Source of the DNA: Bog-473 sp963763575
Lineage (GTDB): Bacteria; Actinomycetota; Acidimicrobiia; Acidimicrobiales; RAAP-2
DNA length: 64,000 nt
Reading direction: 5' to 3'
Assembly: GCA_963763575.1 (NCBI GenBank)
Contig: CAVXPD010000004.1
Coordinates: forward strand, 620,001-684,000
Below, piece after piece: positions 38,329 through 47,589 of the stretch. Within the stretch, counting starts at the first letter, position 1. Every line of letters starts with the position of its first letter. Under the pieces are notes generated by a model. That model had not been told where the DNA came from, did not search any database, and saw nothing but the letters and a program-made list of their open reading frames with translations. The translations under genes were made by a program, and so were the position numbers.

Positions 38329-40595
38329 CGCAGTGACGCTCCCTCAGTGGTCGATGATTGGCCGTTGCCTCGAAGCGCCCCGCTCATGGGCGCCGGAACG
38401 ACCGGTCGCGGCCCGGTCGGCACTGGAGTTGGCAAGCCGACCCCGCCGGGGCCAGGCGTCGCAGAGACCTTCGGCGCGCGCTTGGGCCACCAGAACACCC
38501 TGCCTTCCGAGGCCGACAGCGCCGGCACGAGGACGGGAGCCATCCCGAAGGCGGCGATCACGATGCCGGCCGCCACCCCGAAACCCAGCTCGGTCAGGTT
38601 GGCAATCCCGGCGAGCATCAAAGAGGCGAAGGTGAGGGCGAGAATGATGCCTGCGGCGGCCACCGTGGGCGCGTCGTTGGAGATAGCGACGCGCGCCGCC
38701 TCGCGGGGGGAGAGCCCGTTGAGGAACTCCTCTCGCAGCCGCGAAGCAAGGAGGATGTTGTAGTCCGTGCCGATCGCCACCACGAAGATGAACAGGACGA
38801 TCGGCAAGGTGAAGTCGATGCCGTCGTAGCCGAGGCCGTGGAGGAAGAGGAGGACCGACGCGCCCAGGGTGGCAAGGAAGGCGAGGAGCACGCAGACGAG
38901 CAGGCTGAGCGGACCGGCCAGGGCACCGAGGAGCAGGGCCAAGATGACGGCGATGATGGCGAGGGCGACGGGCAGCACGAGGTGGAAATCGGCCCCCAGC
39001 TGCGTGCGGACGTCCACCAACGTCGAGGTCTGCCCGCCGACGAGGACTTGATCACCGGGTGCGGAGCTGTGGGCGGTCGGGCGCACGCTGTTCTTGACGG
39101 TGTCCAGCGCGGCGTTGGAGTAGGGGTCGTCCTTGAGGATGACGTTCACGAGGGCCACATTCGGGCTGGCCGTGCTGATCTGGGGGGATGCAACCTGCGC
39201 CACACCAGGGATCTTGGTGAGGTTGGTCGTGAGCGTGGACAGCGAGGTCTGGCTGAGCGGCGCGCTCCCGACGACATAGGCCTGGGTGGGGGAGAGCGCA
39301 CCCGACGGGAACCCGCGGGCGAGGGTGTTGAAGGCCACCTGCGACGGCGTGCTGGCCGGGAGCTCGGCCAGTGTGTTGTAGGTCGGCGTCCATCCCGTGG
39401 TGGCGAACGCCAAACCCCCGAGCACGATCACGAACATCCCCGCCACCAGGCCCGGGTGACGTGCCACCAAGGACCCCTCCTTGGCGAAGGCGTTCTTCTG
39501 GGGAAGCTTCCCGCATCCGCCAGGCCAGAACGCGTGCTCTCCGAGGAGACTCAAAATCGCGGGGACGAGCGTGAGAGCCGTCACCAGCATCGTCGCCACC
39601 GCCACGATCAAGCCCGGAGCGAGGGTGCTGAGCGACCCGAGTTTGGCCAGCGAAAGTGCGGCAAACGCCCCAATGACGGTCAACGCCGACGAGGCCACAA
39701 CCTTGCCGACGACTGTGCAGGAGAAAGTCAGGGCCTCTCTAGACGGGACCCCCCTTCGAAGTTGTTCGCGGTACCTGAAGAGCATGAAGACGATGTAGTC
39801 GGTGCCGATCCCGAACAGCACGACCACCAGCAGCGACGCCAACGAGTTGCTGACCTGGAAGTTGAAGGCCTCGGCCAACCACGCCGCGATCCCGCTCACG
39901 GCGGAGTGGACGAGACCGATGACGATGATGGGCAGGATGGCGATGATCAAGCTGCGGAAGATGAGACCGAGCAGCACAAAGATCACGAGCACGGTGGCGA
40001 TGGTGATGATCTTGTTGGCGTGGTCGTAGGCGTTGGTCGTGTCCACCGAGATGGCAGCGCTCCCTGTGAGACCACTCTTCAGGCCGCTACCAGCCAGATA
40101 TGCATTGGCCTTGGTCCGCACCGTGCCGACGGCGGTGTTCACCGGGTCGTCCCCGGGCTGGCCCGCGAAGGCGACTTGGAGGGCTGCGACACTCCCGTTC
40201 GAGGCAACCGAACCGGGACCGAACTTCACCGAGAGCACCCCGGGGATCTTGTCGTTCTGGAGAGATGTGGCAAGGTCTGCCGTCTTGGTCTGGTCCGCCT
40301 GGGTCAGCGCAGCATCGTCTTGGCGGGAGACCACGAGGACGCCGGTGTCCGACTGGGCAGGAAAATACTGACTGCCCAGGTTTTGGGCTTGCACCGACTC
40401 GAACGACTTGGGCAGAAAGGCCTGGTTGTTGGCAGTGGTGTAGGTGCCGAGCGAGGGCGCCAGCGCGAGGACGATGCCCACGCCCACCAGCCACGAAACG
40501 ATCGTGTACCACGGATGCGCAATCACTGTGCGAGCGATGGCAGCGAACATCGGGCTACCCGACTTTGAGTCCGGCTGCTGGCTAGTGTCGTTCAC
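38325..40595 (-). CDS. MMPL/RND-family transporter
   Basis: This 756-residue RND-type protein has two repeats, each with one TM helix, a periplasmic loop and five TM helices. The first helix is YTIVSWLVGVGIVLAL, and the core helices carry LLVVVLFGIGTDYIVFMLFRYRE and IVLFIFVVAIGTDYNILLASRLREE, the GxxxDY proton-relay motif of MMPL proteins. It should export a lipid or other hydrophobic molecule, driven by proton flow. It is flanked by an 81-aa gene and the UPF0104 gene with 4-nt overlaps at both ends. Confidence 0.92.
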   Translation of the reverse strand: MNDTSQQPDSKSGSPMFAAIARTVIAHPWYTIVSWLVGVGIVLALAPSLGTYTTANNQAFLPKSFESVQAQNLGSQYFPAQSDTGVLVVSRQDDAALTQADQTKTADLATSLQNDKIPGVLSVKFGPGSVASNGSVAALQVAFAGQPGDDPVNTAVGTVRTKANAYLAGSGLKSGLTGSAAISVDTTNAYDHANKIITIATVLVIFVLLGLIFRSLIIAILPIIVIGLVHSAVSGIAAWLAEAFNFQVSNSLASLLVVVLFGIGTDYIVFMLFRYREQLRRGVPSREALTFSCTVVGKVVASSALTVIGAFAALSLAKLGSLSTLAPGLIVAVATMLVTALTLVPAILSLLGEHAFWPGGCGKLPQKNAFAKEGSLVARHPGLVAGMFVIVLGGLAFATTGWTPTYNTLAELPASTPSQVAFNTLARGFPSGALSPTQAYVVGSAPLSQTSLSTLTTNLTKIPGVAQVASPQISTASPNVALVNVILKDDPYSNAALDTVKNSVRPTAHSSAPGDQVLVGGQTSTLVDVRTQLGADFHLVLPVALAIIAVILALLLGALAGPLSLLVCVLLAFLATLGASVLLFLHGLGYDGIDFTLPIVLFIFVVAIGTDYNILLASRLREEFLNGLSPREAARVAISNDAPTVAAAGIILALTFASLMLAGIANLTELGFGVAAGIVIAAFGMAPVLVPALSASEGRVFWWPKRAPKVSATPGPGGVGLPTPVPTGPRPVVPAPMSGALRGNGQSSTTEGASLR

Positions 40596-40837
40596 GGCTG
40601 CCTCCTGGTGGTGCCTTGGGAAAGGGATGTCTTCCGTTTGATCTCGTCATCGCCTGAGACCGGGATCACGATGTCCTCGAGGACCCTGAGCAGTTCCAAG
40701 GTGCCGGAGAACGAGCGGGACATTGCGGAGCCTGCGGGGACCACGTTGCCCTTGAGGCGTCCGTCTGGATCGCGTGACACCTGCACGAAAAGGTCCACTA
40801 GCCTCCGCTCCTCCAGGTTTCGGCGTACATGAGCCAA
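40592..40837 (-). CDS. Hypothetical protein at the head of the MMPL operon
   Basis: This ORF of up to 81 residues overlaps the MMPL start by 4 nt (ATGA). It could start at the TTG at 40837 or at the GTG at 40798, which follows GGAGGAGCGGAGG. The product is polar, with SFSGTLELLRVLEDIVIPVSGDDEIKRK, and has no known domain. Its position suggests a small partner or regulator of the MMPL transporter. Confidence 0.6.
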   Translation of the reverse strand: MAHVRRNLEERRLVDLFVQVSRDPDGRLKGNVVPAGSAMSRSFSGTLELLRVLEDIVIPVSGDDEIKRKTSLSQGTTRRQP

Positions 40838-41231
40838 ATTGACATCGGAGGGCCGGATCCGCCCTAGGGAGAACCCCTAAAGATCCGGGCCGAGCCCATA
40901 GTGATCAAGGCACGACGCCGACAAAACACGGTCAGGCGGGTGGATGACCTCATGCGGCGAGCGTCCGACTCCATTGGCCCAGACGGCCTTCTTGCACCAG
41001 CGCGAGTCGGCTGAGAGGTCGAGTCTCGGCGCCGTGGGCAGAGGGATCAGAGAAGCGGCGCTTCGAAGAGGGCGAGCCGGGCAGCCTCCGATCGGAGTCC
41101 CAGAGCGAGCGAGAGGCGCGGCGAAACCTGATCCGGTTGATCCGGCAATGCGGAGACCCCGTACCCCTTGTGCTGGGGTGGGGTGAGGATCGGACACCCC
41201 GTCCGATTTTTGGAGCGACAACTCCCGGCCG
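40838..41231. other. 394-nt intergenic stretch, possible rightward transcript
   Basis: Between the MMPL operon and serA, both on the minus strand, I see no convincing protein gene; short frames on both strands look random. It does contain one clear plus-strand terminator (41189-41211), so a small RNA or a decayed gene read rightwards is possible. Confidence 0.4.
41189..41211 (+). terminator. Intrinsic terminator on the plus strand
   Basis: ATCGGAC-ACCCC-GTCCGAT forms a 7-bp perfect stem with a 5-nt loop, followed by TTTTT on the plus strand. Both adjacent genes are transcribed leftwards, so it has no obvious gene to terminate. Confidence 0.7.
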
Positions 41232-42803
41232 TCAGAGCGTGACGCGGTGCAGGTCGAGGATCCCCTTGTCGCCCCGGAGCTGCTCGATCACGGCATCAGG
41301 TGCCGGCGTGGTGGTCGAGATCACCATCATGGCGGTCGACGTCTCGGGGCTCGGCCCCACCGCCATCGACGAGATGGAGACGCCCGCCGCGCCCAGGGCC
41401 GTCCCTACGATCCCGATCACGCCCGGCCGGTCGTCGTTGCGCACGACCAGCATGTGCTCCGACGGGGGCACCTCCACCACGTGGTCGTCGACCACCACGA
41501 TGCGCGGCTCGGTGCGCAAGCCGGCCGTGATCAGCGTGCCGGCCACCGAGTGCGACCCCGAACGGAGCGTGATCAGCGACTTGTAGTCCCGCGACGTCGC
41601 GGTCGTCGACTCGCGGACCTTGAGGCCGCGCTGCTCGGCCAGCTGTGGCGCGTTGACGTACGACACGGGCTCCTCGGTGTTCCCGCCGAAGATGCCCTTC
41701 AGCACTGACAACGTCAATATTCCCGTGCTCTCTCCCGCCAGCGCGCCCTGGAACTCGATGTCGATCGAGTCCGGCAGCCCATCGTGCTGGCCGACGAAGA
41801 ACCGGCCCAGCTGCTCGGCCAGGCCCATGAAGCCGCGCACCACGTCCGAGACGTCGGTCGCGGCCACGTTCACCGCGTAGGGCACGAAGTCGCCCGCCAG
41901 CGCCAAGAGCACTTGCTCGGCGATCGTGACGCCGGCCTTGTCCTGCGCCTCCTCGGTGGACGCGCCGAGATGCGGCGACACCACCACCCCGGGCAGCTCG
42001 AAGAGCGGCGACTCTGTGGCCGGCTCCTGAGCGAAGACGTCGAGCCCCGCCCCGGCCACGATCCCGTCGCGGATGGCGCCGGCGAGCGCCTCCTCGTCGA
42101 CGATGCCGCCCCGGGCCGTGTTGACGATGCGGATGCCGGGCTTCGCTTTCGCCAGCAGGTCGCGCCCGAACAGGCCCATCGTCTCTGGCGTCTTCGGCGT
42201 GTGGATGGAGACGAAGTCGGCCTGCGCGACCAGCTCCTCGATGCCGACCAGGCGCACCCCCATCGCCCGCGCCCGCTCCTGGGACACGAAGGGGTCGTAG
42301 CCGATGAGCTCCATGCCGAAGGCGTGGGCGCGCTGCGCCACGAGCGAGCCGGCGCGCCCGAGCCCGACGACGCCGAGCACCTTGCCGTGCAGTTCGACCC
42401 CCTCCCACTTCGATCGCTCCCAGCGCCCCGCTTTCAGGGCGGCATCCGCCTGGGGGATGTTGCGCGCCTGGGCGAGCAGCAGCGCCATTGCCTGCTCCGC
42501 CACGGAGAGGATGTTCGAGGTCGGTGCGTTGACGACCATGACGCCGCGTTCGGTGGCCGCAGCGACGTCCACGTTGTCCAGCCCGACGCCGGCCCGTCCG
42601 ACTACCGCCAGACTCGCCCCCGCGGCCAGCACGTCCGCCGTGACCTGGGTGGCCGAGCGGATGATGAGCGCCTGCGCCCCGACGATGGCCTCGAGCAGCT
42701 GCTCGGGGCTCAGGCCCTCGGCGACGTCCACCTGGTGGCCGGCCTCCGCGAGCAGGTCCAGCCCGCTCTGCGCGATCTTCTCGGTTACCAGTACCCGTGC
42801 CAC
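41232..42803 (-). CDS. serA: D-3-phosphoglycerate dehydrogenase
   Basis: This 523-residue long-type PGDH catalyses the first step of serine synthesis. The NAD domain has GVVGLGRAGSLVAQRA, the catalytic Arg in NTARGGIVDEEAL, Glu in the VFAQEP region and His in SPHLGASTEEAQ. The long C-terminus contains the intervening ASB domain and an ACT domain (HMLVVRNDDRPGVIGIVGTAL) that mediates serine feedback. I place the start at the GTG at 42803 (ARVLVTEK), 9 nt after AAGGAG. It lies 61 nt downstream of the aminotransferase on the same strand. Confidence 0.94.
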   Translation of the reverse strand: MARVLVTEKIAQSGLDLLAEAGHQVDVAEGLSPEQLLEAIVGAQALIIRSATQVTADVLAAGASLAVVGRAGVGLDNVDVAAATERGVMVVNAPTSNILSVAEQAMALLLAQARNIPQADAALKAGRWERSKWEGVELHGKVLGVVGLGRAGSLVAQRAHAFGMELIGYDPFVSQERARAMGVRLVGIEELVAQADFVSIHTPKTPETMGLFGRDLLAKAKPGIRIVNTARGGIVDEEALAGAIRDGIVAGAGLDVFAQEPATESPLFELPGVVVSPHLGASTEEAQDKAGVTIAEQVLLALAGDFVPYAVNVAATDVSDVVRGFMGLAEQLGRFFVGQHDGLPDSIDIEFQGALAGESTGILTLSVLKGIFGGNTEEPVSYVNAPQLAEQRGLKVRESTTATSRDYKSLITLRSGSHSVAGTLITAGLRTEPRIVVVDDHVVEVPPSEHMLVVRNDDRPGVIGIVGTALGAAGVSISSMAVGPSPETSTAMMVISTTTPAPDAVIEQLRGDKGILDLHRVTL

Positions 42804-42864
42804 CGCGGTGGTCTCCTTCACTCCCCCCGCCTCGTGGTCCGTCCGTGCCGGATGCTCCGTCGGT

Positions 42865-44103
42865 TCAGTCTTGCGCCTCGGCGAACAGTTCGCCCAGCCG
42901 GGAGACGCCCTCGACCATGTCGTGCTCGGCCATCGCGTAGGACATGCGGAAAAAGCCCGGCGCGCCGAACGCCTCTCCGGGCACCACCGCCACCTTCGCC
43001 TCGTTGATGCAGATCTCTGCCAGCTCCGCGCTGCTCGCCGGACGTTGTCCGCGGAGGGACCGCCCGAGCAGCCCCTTGACCGAGGGGAACGCGTAGAACG
43101 CGCCCTCCGGCTCGACGCAGACGACGCCGTCGATCTCGTTGAGCATGTTGACGATGGTCCGGCGCCGGCGGTCGAAGTGCTCCCGCATCATGGCGACGTC
43201 CTCGAGCCCTCCTGATACGGCGGCCAGGGCGGCGCGCTGCGCGACGTTCGACACGTTGGACGTCTCGTGGCTCTGGATGTTGGTGGCCGCGGCCACGGCG
43301 TCGCCCGGCCCGATCATCCAGCCGACACGCCACCCGGTCATGGCGTAGGTCTTGGCCACGCCGTTGACCACGATGCAGCGCTCCGCCAGCTCCGGCACCA
43401 CCACCGGCATGGAATGGTGCTCGGCCCCGCCGTAGACGAGGTGCTCGTAGATCTCGTCGGTGATGACCCAGATGCCCCGGTCCACCGCCCAGCGGCCGAT
43501 CGCCTCGATCTCTGGACGCGAGTACACCGCACCCGTCGGGTTGGAGGGCGACACGAAGAGCAGCGCCTTGGTGTTCGGCGTCCAGGCGGTGTCGAGGTCT
43601 TCCACCGAGCTGCGAAAGCCCGCCCTCTCGTCGGAACTGACGACCACCGGGGTCCCGCCGGCCAGCGTGATCGACTCGGGGTAGGTCGTCCAGTACGGCG
43701 CGAGCAGTAGGACCTCGTCGCCGGGGTCGCACAGCACGGCGAACACGTTGGCCACCGCCTGCTTGCCGCCGTTGGTCACGAGCACCTGGGCCGCCTCGAT
43801 CTCGAAGCCCGAGTCGCGCTTCGTCTTCGCCGCGATGGCCTCGCGGAGCGCCGGGATGCCGCTCGTCGGCGTGTAGTGGTGGTTCGCCGGGTCACGGCAC
43901 GCCTCCACCGCGGCCTCCACGACGTGCGCCGGCGTTGGGAAGTCGGGCTCTCCCGCGCCGAAGCCGATCACGTGCTCACCGGCCGCCTTCAGCGCCTTGG
44001 CCTTGGCATCCACGGCGAGGGTGGCCGAGGGCGCAACGGCGGCGGCCCGACGCGAGATACGACGCAGCTGGGTCGGGGAAGGAGTGGTCGTCACGGGTGC
44101 CAT
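42865..44103 (-). CDS. Class I aminotransferase, aspartate aminotransferase type
   Basis: This 412-residue PLP enzyme of the Thermus-type aspartate aminotransferase subgroup has VIGFGAGEPDFPTPAHV, SPSNPTGAVYSRPEIEAIG, DEIYEHLVYGG and the PLP-binding Lys in VNGVAKTYAMTGWRVGW, with the substrate Arg in FFRMSYA. It interconverts aspartate and oxaloacetate with glutamate; prephenate or other amino acceptors are possible. The ATG at 44103 overlaps the divergent serC ATG by 2 nt. It is followed by serA, so the serine genes surround it. Confidence 0.9.
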   Translation of the reverse strand: MAPVTTTPSPTQLRRISRRAAAVAPSATLAVDAKAKALKAAGEHVIGFGAGEPDFPTPAHVVEAAVEACRDPANHHYTPTSGIPALREAIAAKTKRDSGFEIEAAQVLVTNGGKQAVANVFAVLCDPGDEVLLLAPYWTTYPESITLAGGTPVVVSSDERAGFRSSVEDLDTAWTPNTKALLFVSPSNPTGAVYSRPEIEAIGRWAVDRGIWVITDEIYEHLVYGGAEHHSMPVVVPELAERCIVVNGVAKTYAMTGWRVGWMIGPGDAVAAATNIQSHETSNVSNVAQRAALAAVSGGLEDVAMMREHFDRRRRTIVNMLNEIDGVVCVEPEGAFYAFPSVKGLLGRSLRGQRPASSAELAEICINEAKVAVVPGEAFGAPGFFRMSYAMAEHDMVEGVSRLGELFAEAQD

Positions 44104-45259
44104 GATCTCATACGTGCCAGACATCCCCGACATCAAGATCCCCGACTCGCTCCTCCCCTCAGACGGCCGTTTCGGGTCCGGCCCCTCGAAGGTCCGCCCC
44201 GCGCAGGTCGACGCGCTGGCGTCGGTCGCCACGACGTACCTCGGCACGAGCCACCGCCAGAAGACGGTCAAGTCTCAGGTCGGGCGCGTCCGTGCCGGCA
44301 TGCGCCAGCTCTTCTCGCTGTCGGACGGCTACGAGGTGGTCCTCGGCAACGGGGGCACCACCTGCTTCTGGGACGCCGCGACGTTCGGCCTGATCGAGAC
44401 CCAGAGCCAGCACCTCAGCTTCGGCGAGTTCTCCTCGAAGTTCGCCGCTGCCGCCAAGGCAGCGCCTCACCTCAAGGACCCCCAAGTCATCGAGTCCGAG
44501 GTGGGCACGCACCCGCTCCCGGTGGCCGACCCGTCGGTCGACCTCTACGCCCTGACCCACAACGAGACCTCGACCGGGGTCGCCATGACCATCCGGCGCC
44601 CCCGGGGCGCCGCTTCGCCCGCCGACGGCGGTGGCCTGGTGGCGGTCGACGGGACCTCGGGCGCCGGGGGGCTGCGAGTCGACCCCGCCGAGTTCGACGC
44701 CTACTACCTGGCCCCGCAGAAGTGCTTCGCCAGCGACGGCGGGCTCTGGATCGCGCTGATGTCGCCGGCGGCGCTCGAGCGGGTCGAACAGATCGCCGCC
44801 TCGGGCCGCTGGATCCCCACCTTCCTCGACCTGAAGACCGCGGTCGACAACTCTGCGCTGGACCAGACGTACAACACGCCGGCGCTCGCCACCATCTTCC
44901 TGCTGGCCGAGCAGCTCGACTGGATGAACGGGAACGGCGGCCTCGAATGGACCGCGTCGCGCTGCGACCGCTCGGCCGAGATCCTCTACACCTGGGCCGA
45001 GCAGTCCGGGTTCGCCCGCCCCTTCGTCGAGAAGCCGTCCGACCGCAGTCACGTCGTCGGCACCATCGACTTCGTGGACGCCGTCGACGCCTCGGTCGTG
45101 GCCGCCGTGTTGCGGGCCAACGGGATCGTCGACACCGAGCCCTATCGCAAGCTCGGCCGCAACCAGCTGCGCATCGCGATGTTCCCGGCGATCGAGCCCG
45201 ACGACGTTGCGTCGCTGTGCGGCTGCATCACCCACGTGGTGGGGGCGCTGGCCAACTGA
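44102..45259 (+). CDS. serC: Phosphoserine aminotransferase
   Basis: This 385-residue PLP enzyme converts 3-phosphohydroxypyruvate to phosphoserine. It resembles the mycobacterial SerC type: DGRFGSGPSKVRPAQ at the N-terminus, LGTSHRQKTVK, THNETSTGVAM, and the PLP-binding Lys in YYLAPQKCFASDGG. The ATG at 44102 overlaps the start of the divergent aminotransferase gene, leaving no room for a leader; the GTG at 44114 is the alternative. Divergent placement from an aminotransferase-serA pair gives two of the three serine-pathway genes here; I do not see serB. Confidence 0.93.
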   Translation: MISYVPDIPDIKIPDSLLPSDGRFGSGPSKVRPAQVDALASVATTYLGTSHRQKTVKSQVGRVRAGMRQLFSLSDGYEVVLGNGGTTCFWDAATFGLIETQSQHLSFGEFSSKFAAAAKAAPHLKDPQVIESEVGTHPLPVADPSVDLYALTHNETSTGVAMTIRRPRGAASPADGGGLVAVDGTSGAGGLRVDPAEFDAYYLAPQKCFASDGGLWIALMSPAALERVEQIAASGRWIPTFLDLKTAVDNSALDQTYNTPALATIFLLAEQLDWMNGNGGLEWTASRCDRSAEILYTWAEQSGFARPFVEKPSDRSHVVGTIDFVDAVDASVVAAVLRANGIVDTEPYRKLGRNQLRIAMFPAIEPDDVASLCGCITHVVGALAN

Positions 45260-45309
45260 GCCAGGCGCCGTCGCCGAACGCGGCCGCCGAACGCGGCCGG
45301 CGGACGAGC

Positions 45310-46182
45310 TCAGCTCGGCCCGAACCCCGCCGAGGCCACCAGCCGTTCGCTCTCGTCCCAAAGCCGCGCCGCTGCCGCGTCGTCGCGGGCCTGGCGGCTC
45401 GGGTGGCCCGGCTTGGAGCGCACCCAGTACATGCCGCTCTTGGTGGCGACGTCCGGTGACGTGGCAAGGAAGATCGAGGTCTTGGCCCCGCGGCGGGGGC
45501 TGATCTGGAGGGGCCGGATCAAGTGGAAGCCCGACGCGAAGATCCCAGTGGTGTCGCCGTCGCGGCCGAAGCTGCTCCGCACCCAGCCCGGATGGGCGGC
45601 GTTCGCCGTGACGCCGGCCGCCGCCTCCCGATGGGCGAGCCCGCGCACGAACAACACGTTGGCCAACTTGGAACGGCAATACGCATCCATGCCGTCGTAG
45701 CGGCGCTCGCTCTGGAGGTCGTCGAATCGCATACCGTCACGCGTGAAGTGGTGCCCCATCGAGGTCACGCACACCACGCGCGACGGCGAGTCCGTTCGCA
45801 GCCGCTCGAGGAGCAGGTTGGTCAGATAGAAGGGCCCGAGATGATTCACGCCGAACGTGTACTCGTAGCCCTGCGCGGTGAGTTGGTGCTGCGTCCAGGT
45901 GCCGCCCGCGTTGTTGACCAGGACGTCGAGACGGTCCCAACGCGCGAGGATGTCCTCGGCCGCCTTGCGCACCGAGGCCAGGTCGGCCAGGTCGAGTGGA
46001 ACCACGTGCACGTCGTCGTTCCAGGTCCGCCGGGTCACCTCCTTGGCCGCCGCCTCCGCCTTGGCCTGGTTGCGACAGGCCAGGACCGTGGTGGCTTGCA
46101 GGGCCGCCACGCCGACCGCGGTCTCGAAGCCAATGCCCACGTTGGAGCCGGTGATAACGACCACCTTGCCTTGCATGCTCAT
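45310..46182 (-). CDS. SDR, retinol-dehydrogenase/protochlorophyllide-reductase-like
   Basis: This 290-residue SDR has TGSNVGIGFE (cofactor loop), ACRNQAKAEAAAKEV, VNNAGGTW, VTSMGHHF with the active-site Ser, and YCRSKLANVLF with Tyr/Lys. The NVGIGFE and SKLAN pattern is typical of the retinol-dehydrogenase-like group of SDRs. The substrate is unknown. It converges with serC and diverges from the cytochrome P450. Confidence 0.88.
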   Translation of the reverse strand: MSMQGKVVVITGSNVGIGFETAVGVAALQATTVLACRNQAKAEAAAKEVTRRTWNDDVHVVPLDLADLASVRKAAEDILARWDRLDVLVNNAGGTWTQHQLTAQGYEYTFGVNHLGPFYLTNLLLERLRTDSPSRVVCVTSMGHHFTRDGMRFDDLQSERRYDGMDAYCRSKLANVLFVRGLAHREAAAGVTANAAHPGWVRSSFGRDGDTTGIFASGFHLIRPLQISPRRGAKTSIFLATSPDVATKSGMYWVRSKPGHPSRQARDDAAAARLWDESERLVASAGFGPS

Positions 46183-46347
46183 TCGGGGCTTGCCTCCCTC
46201 GAGGACGCCCGGTCCTGAAGACGCCCGCGCCGAATGCGAGCAGTCTACGGACGACGCTCCCCGACCGCCCCGGACGGCCCTCGACTGTCGGACTGGCCGC
46301 GCTCGGGCCTACCCTTGACCGCGCATGCCACCGGCGAGAACCGCACC

Positions 46348-47589
46348 ATGAGCATCGCGACCAGCCCGACCCTGGACGGGCACCTGTTGCAGGTCCTCAT
46401 CACCCCCGAGGGCCAGGCCAACCCCTACCCGTACTACTCGCTCATGCGCGAGGAGGCCCGGGTGAGCCGGACCTCGTTCGGTCCGTACTGCGTGAACGGC
46501 TACGCGGAATGCCAGACCGTGCTGCGGGACCCTCGGCTCGGGCGGGGCCTGGGCATCGAGGTCGCGACGACCGGCATCTTCGGGAACACCGACGGCCGCC
46601 GCGGCGAGTTCTTCGAGGCGAGCAAGCACAACATGCTGATGGCAGACCCACCGGACCACACCCGCCTCCGGCGACTCGTCTCCCGGTCGTTCACGCCACG
46701 CCAGGTCGAGCGGCTCCGCCCGGCGATCCACGAGCTGGTCGACGCGCTCCTCGACGACCTGGCCGAGCGTGGCAACGTCGAGTTCATGACGGAGTTCGCG
46801 CTCCCGCTGCCCATGGCGGTCATCGGTGAGCTCGTGGGCGTGCCCGCGGACGACCGTGCCGGACTCCAGCCCAAGGTCCGGGCCGCCGCCCGAGGGATCG
46901 AGCCGGCGCTGGCCGAGGAGGAGATCGACGCTGCGATGGACGCCATTGCCGAGCTCGGTGCCTATTTCGAGGCCTTCCTCGCCGAACGCCGCCGGGCGCC
47001 ACGCGACGACCTCATGAGCGCACTCGCCGAGGCCGGCGAGGACGACGACCGCCTGACCGACGAGGAGATCCTCTCGACCGCCATCCTCCTTTTCTCCGCC
47101 GGCTTCGAGACGACCACCAACCTGCTGGGCAACGGGCTGCTCGCCGTGCTCACGCACCCCGATCAGCTGGTGGACTGGAAGGCGCACCCCGAGATCGCCC
47201 CGACGGCGGTCGAGGAGTTGCTCCGTTTCGACAGTCCCGTGCAGTTCAACATGCGCACCGCGCTGGAACCGGCAGACCTCGTCGGCGAGCCGCTCGAGCG
47301 CGGTGATCGGATCGTCGTCCTCCAAGGTGCCGCGAACCGCGACCCGGCGGCGTTCGATCGCCCCGACGAGCTCGACCTCCGCCGGTCACCCAACACGCCG
47401 CTGAGCTTCGGCTGGGGGCTCCACCACTGCATCGGCGCCGCGCTGGCTCGCATGGAGGGTGAGATCGCGTTCAACGCGCTGCTGGCGCGTTTTGCCTCGA
47501 TCGAGCCGCAGGACACCGAGCCCCAGTGGCGGCCGGGATTCACGCTCCGCGGGCTCCAGTCCTTCCCTCTGCGCGTCGCCACTCACTGA
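46348..47589 (+). CDS. Cytochrome P450
   Basis: This 413-residue soluble P450 of bacterial class I has the I-helix AGFETTTNLLGNGLLAVL (oxygen-activating Thr), K-helix EELLRFDSP (ExxR as EELLR) and the heme loop FGWGLHHCIGAALAR with the Cys ligand. The early motif LMADPPDHTRLRRLVSRSFTPR is also typical. It needs ferredoxin and ferredoxin reductase, not encoded nearby. I use the ATG at 46348. The substrate is unknown; steroid or terpene hydroxylation would fit the nearby catabolic genes but is not shown. Its stop overlaps the convergent SRPBCC stop by 7 nt. Confidence 0.93.
   Translation: MSIATSPTLDGHLLQVLITPEGQANPYPYYSLMREEARVSRTSFGPYCVNGYAECQTVLRDPRLGRGLGIEVATTGIFGNTDGRRGEFFEASKHNMLMADPPDHTRLRRLVSRSFTPRQVERLRPAIHELVDALLDDLAERGNVEFMTEFALPLPMAVIGELVGVPADDRAGLQPKVRAAARGIEPALAEEEIDAAMDAIAELGAYFEAFLAERRRAPRDDLMSALAEAGEDDDRLTDEEILSTAILLFSAGFETTTNLLGNGLLAVLTHPDQLVDWKAHPEIAPTAVEELLRFDSPVQFNMRTALEPADLVGEPLERGDRIVVLQGAANRDPAAFDRPDELDLRRSPNTPLSFGWGLHHCIGAALARMEGEIAFNALLARFASIEPQDTEPQWRPGFTLRGLQSFPLRVATH

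Noticed and set aside
38358..40568. 736-aa plus-strand open frame
   Set aside because: It mirrors the MMPL gene with strongly charged, repeat-like composition and no membrane helices.
40877..41221. 114-aa minus-strand open frame upstream of the MMPL operon
   Set aside because: The composition is random-like, there is no ribosome binding site and no recognisable motif, and it spans the plus-strand terminator.
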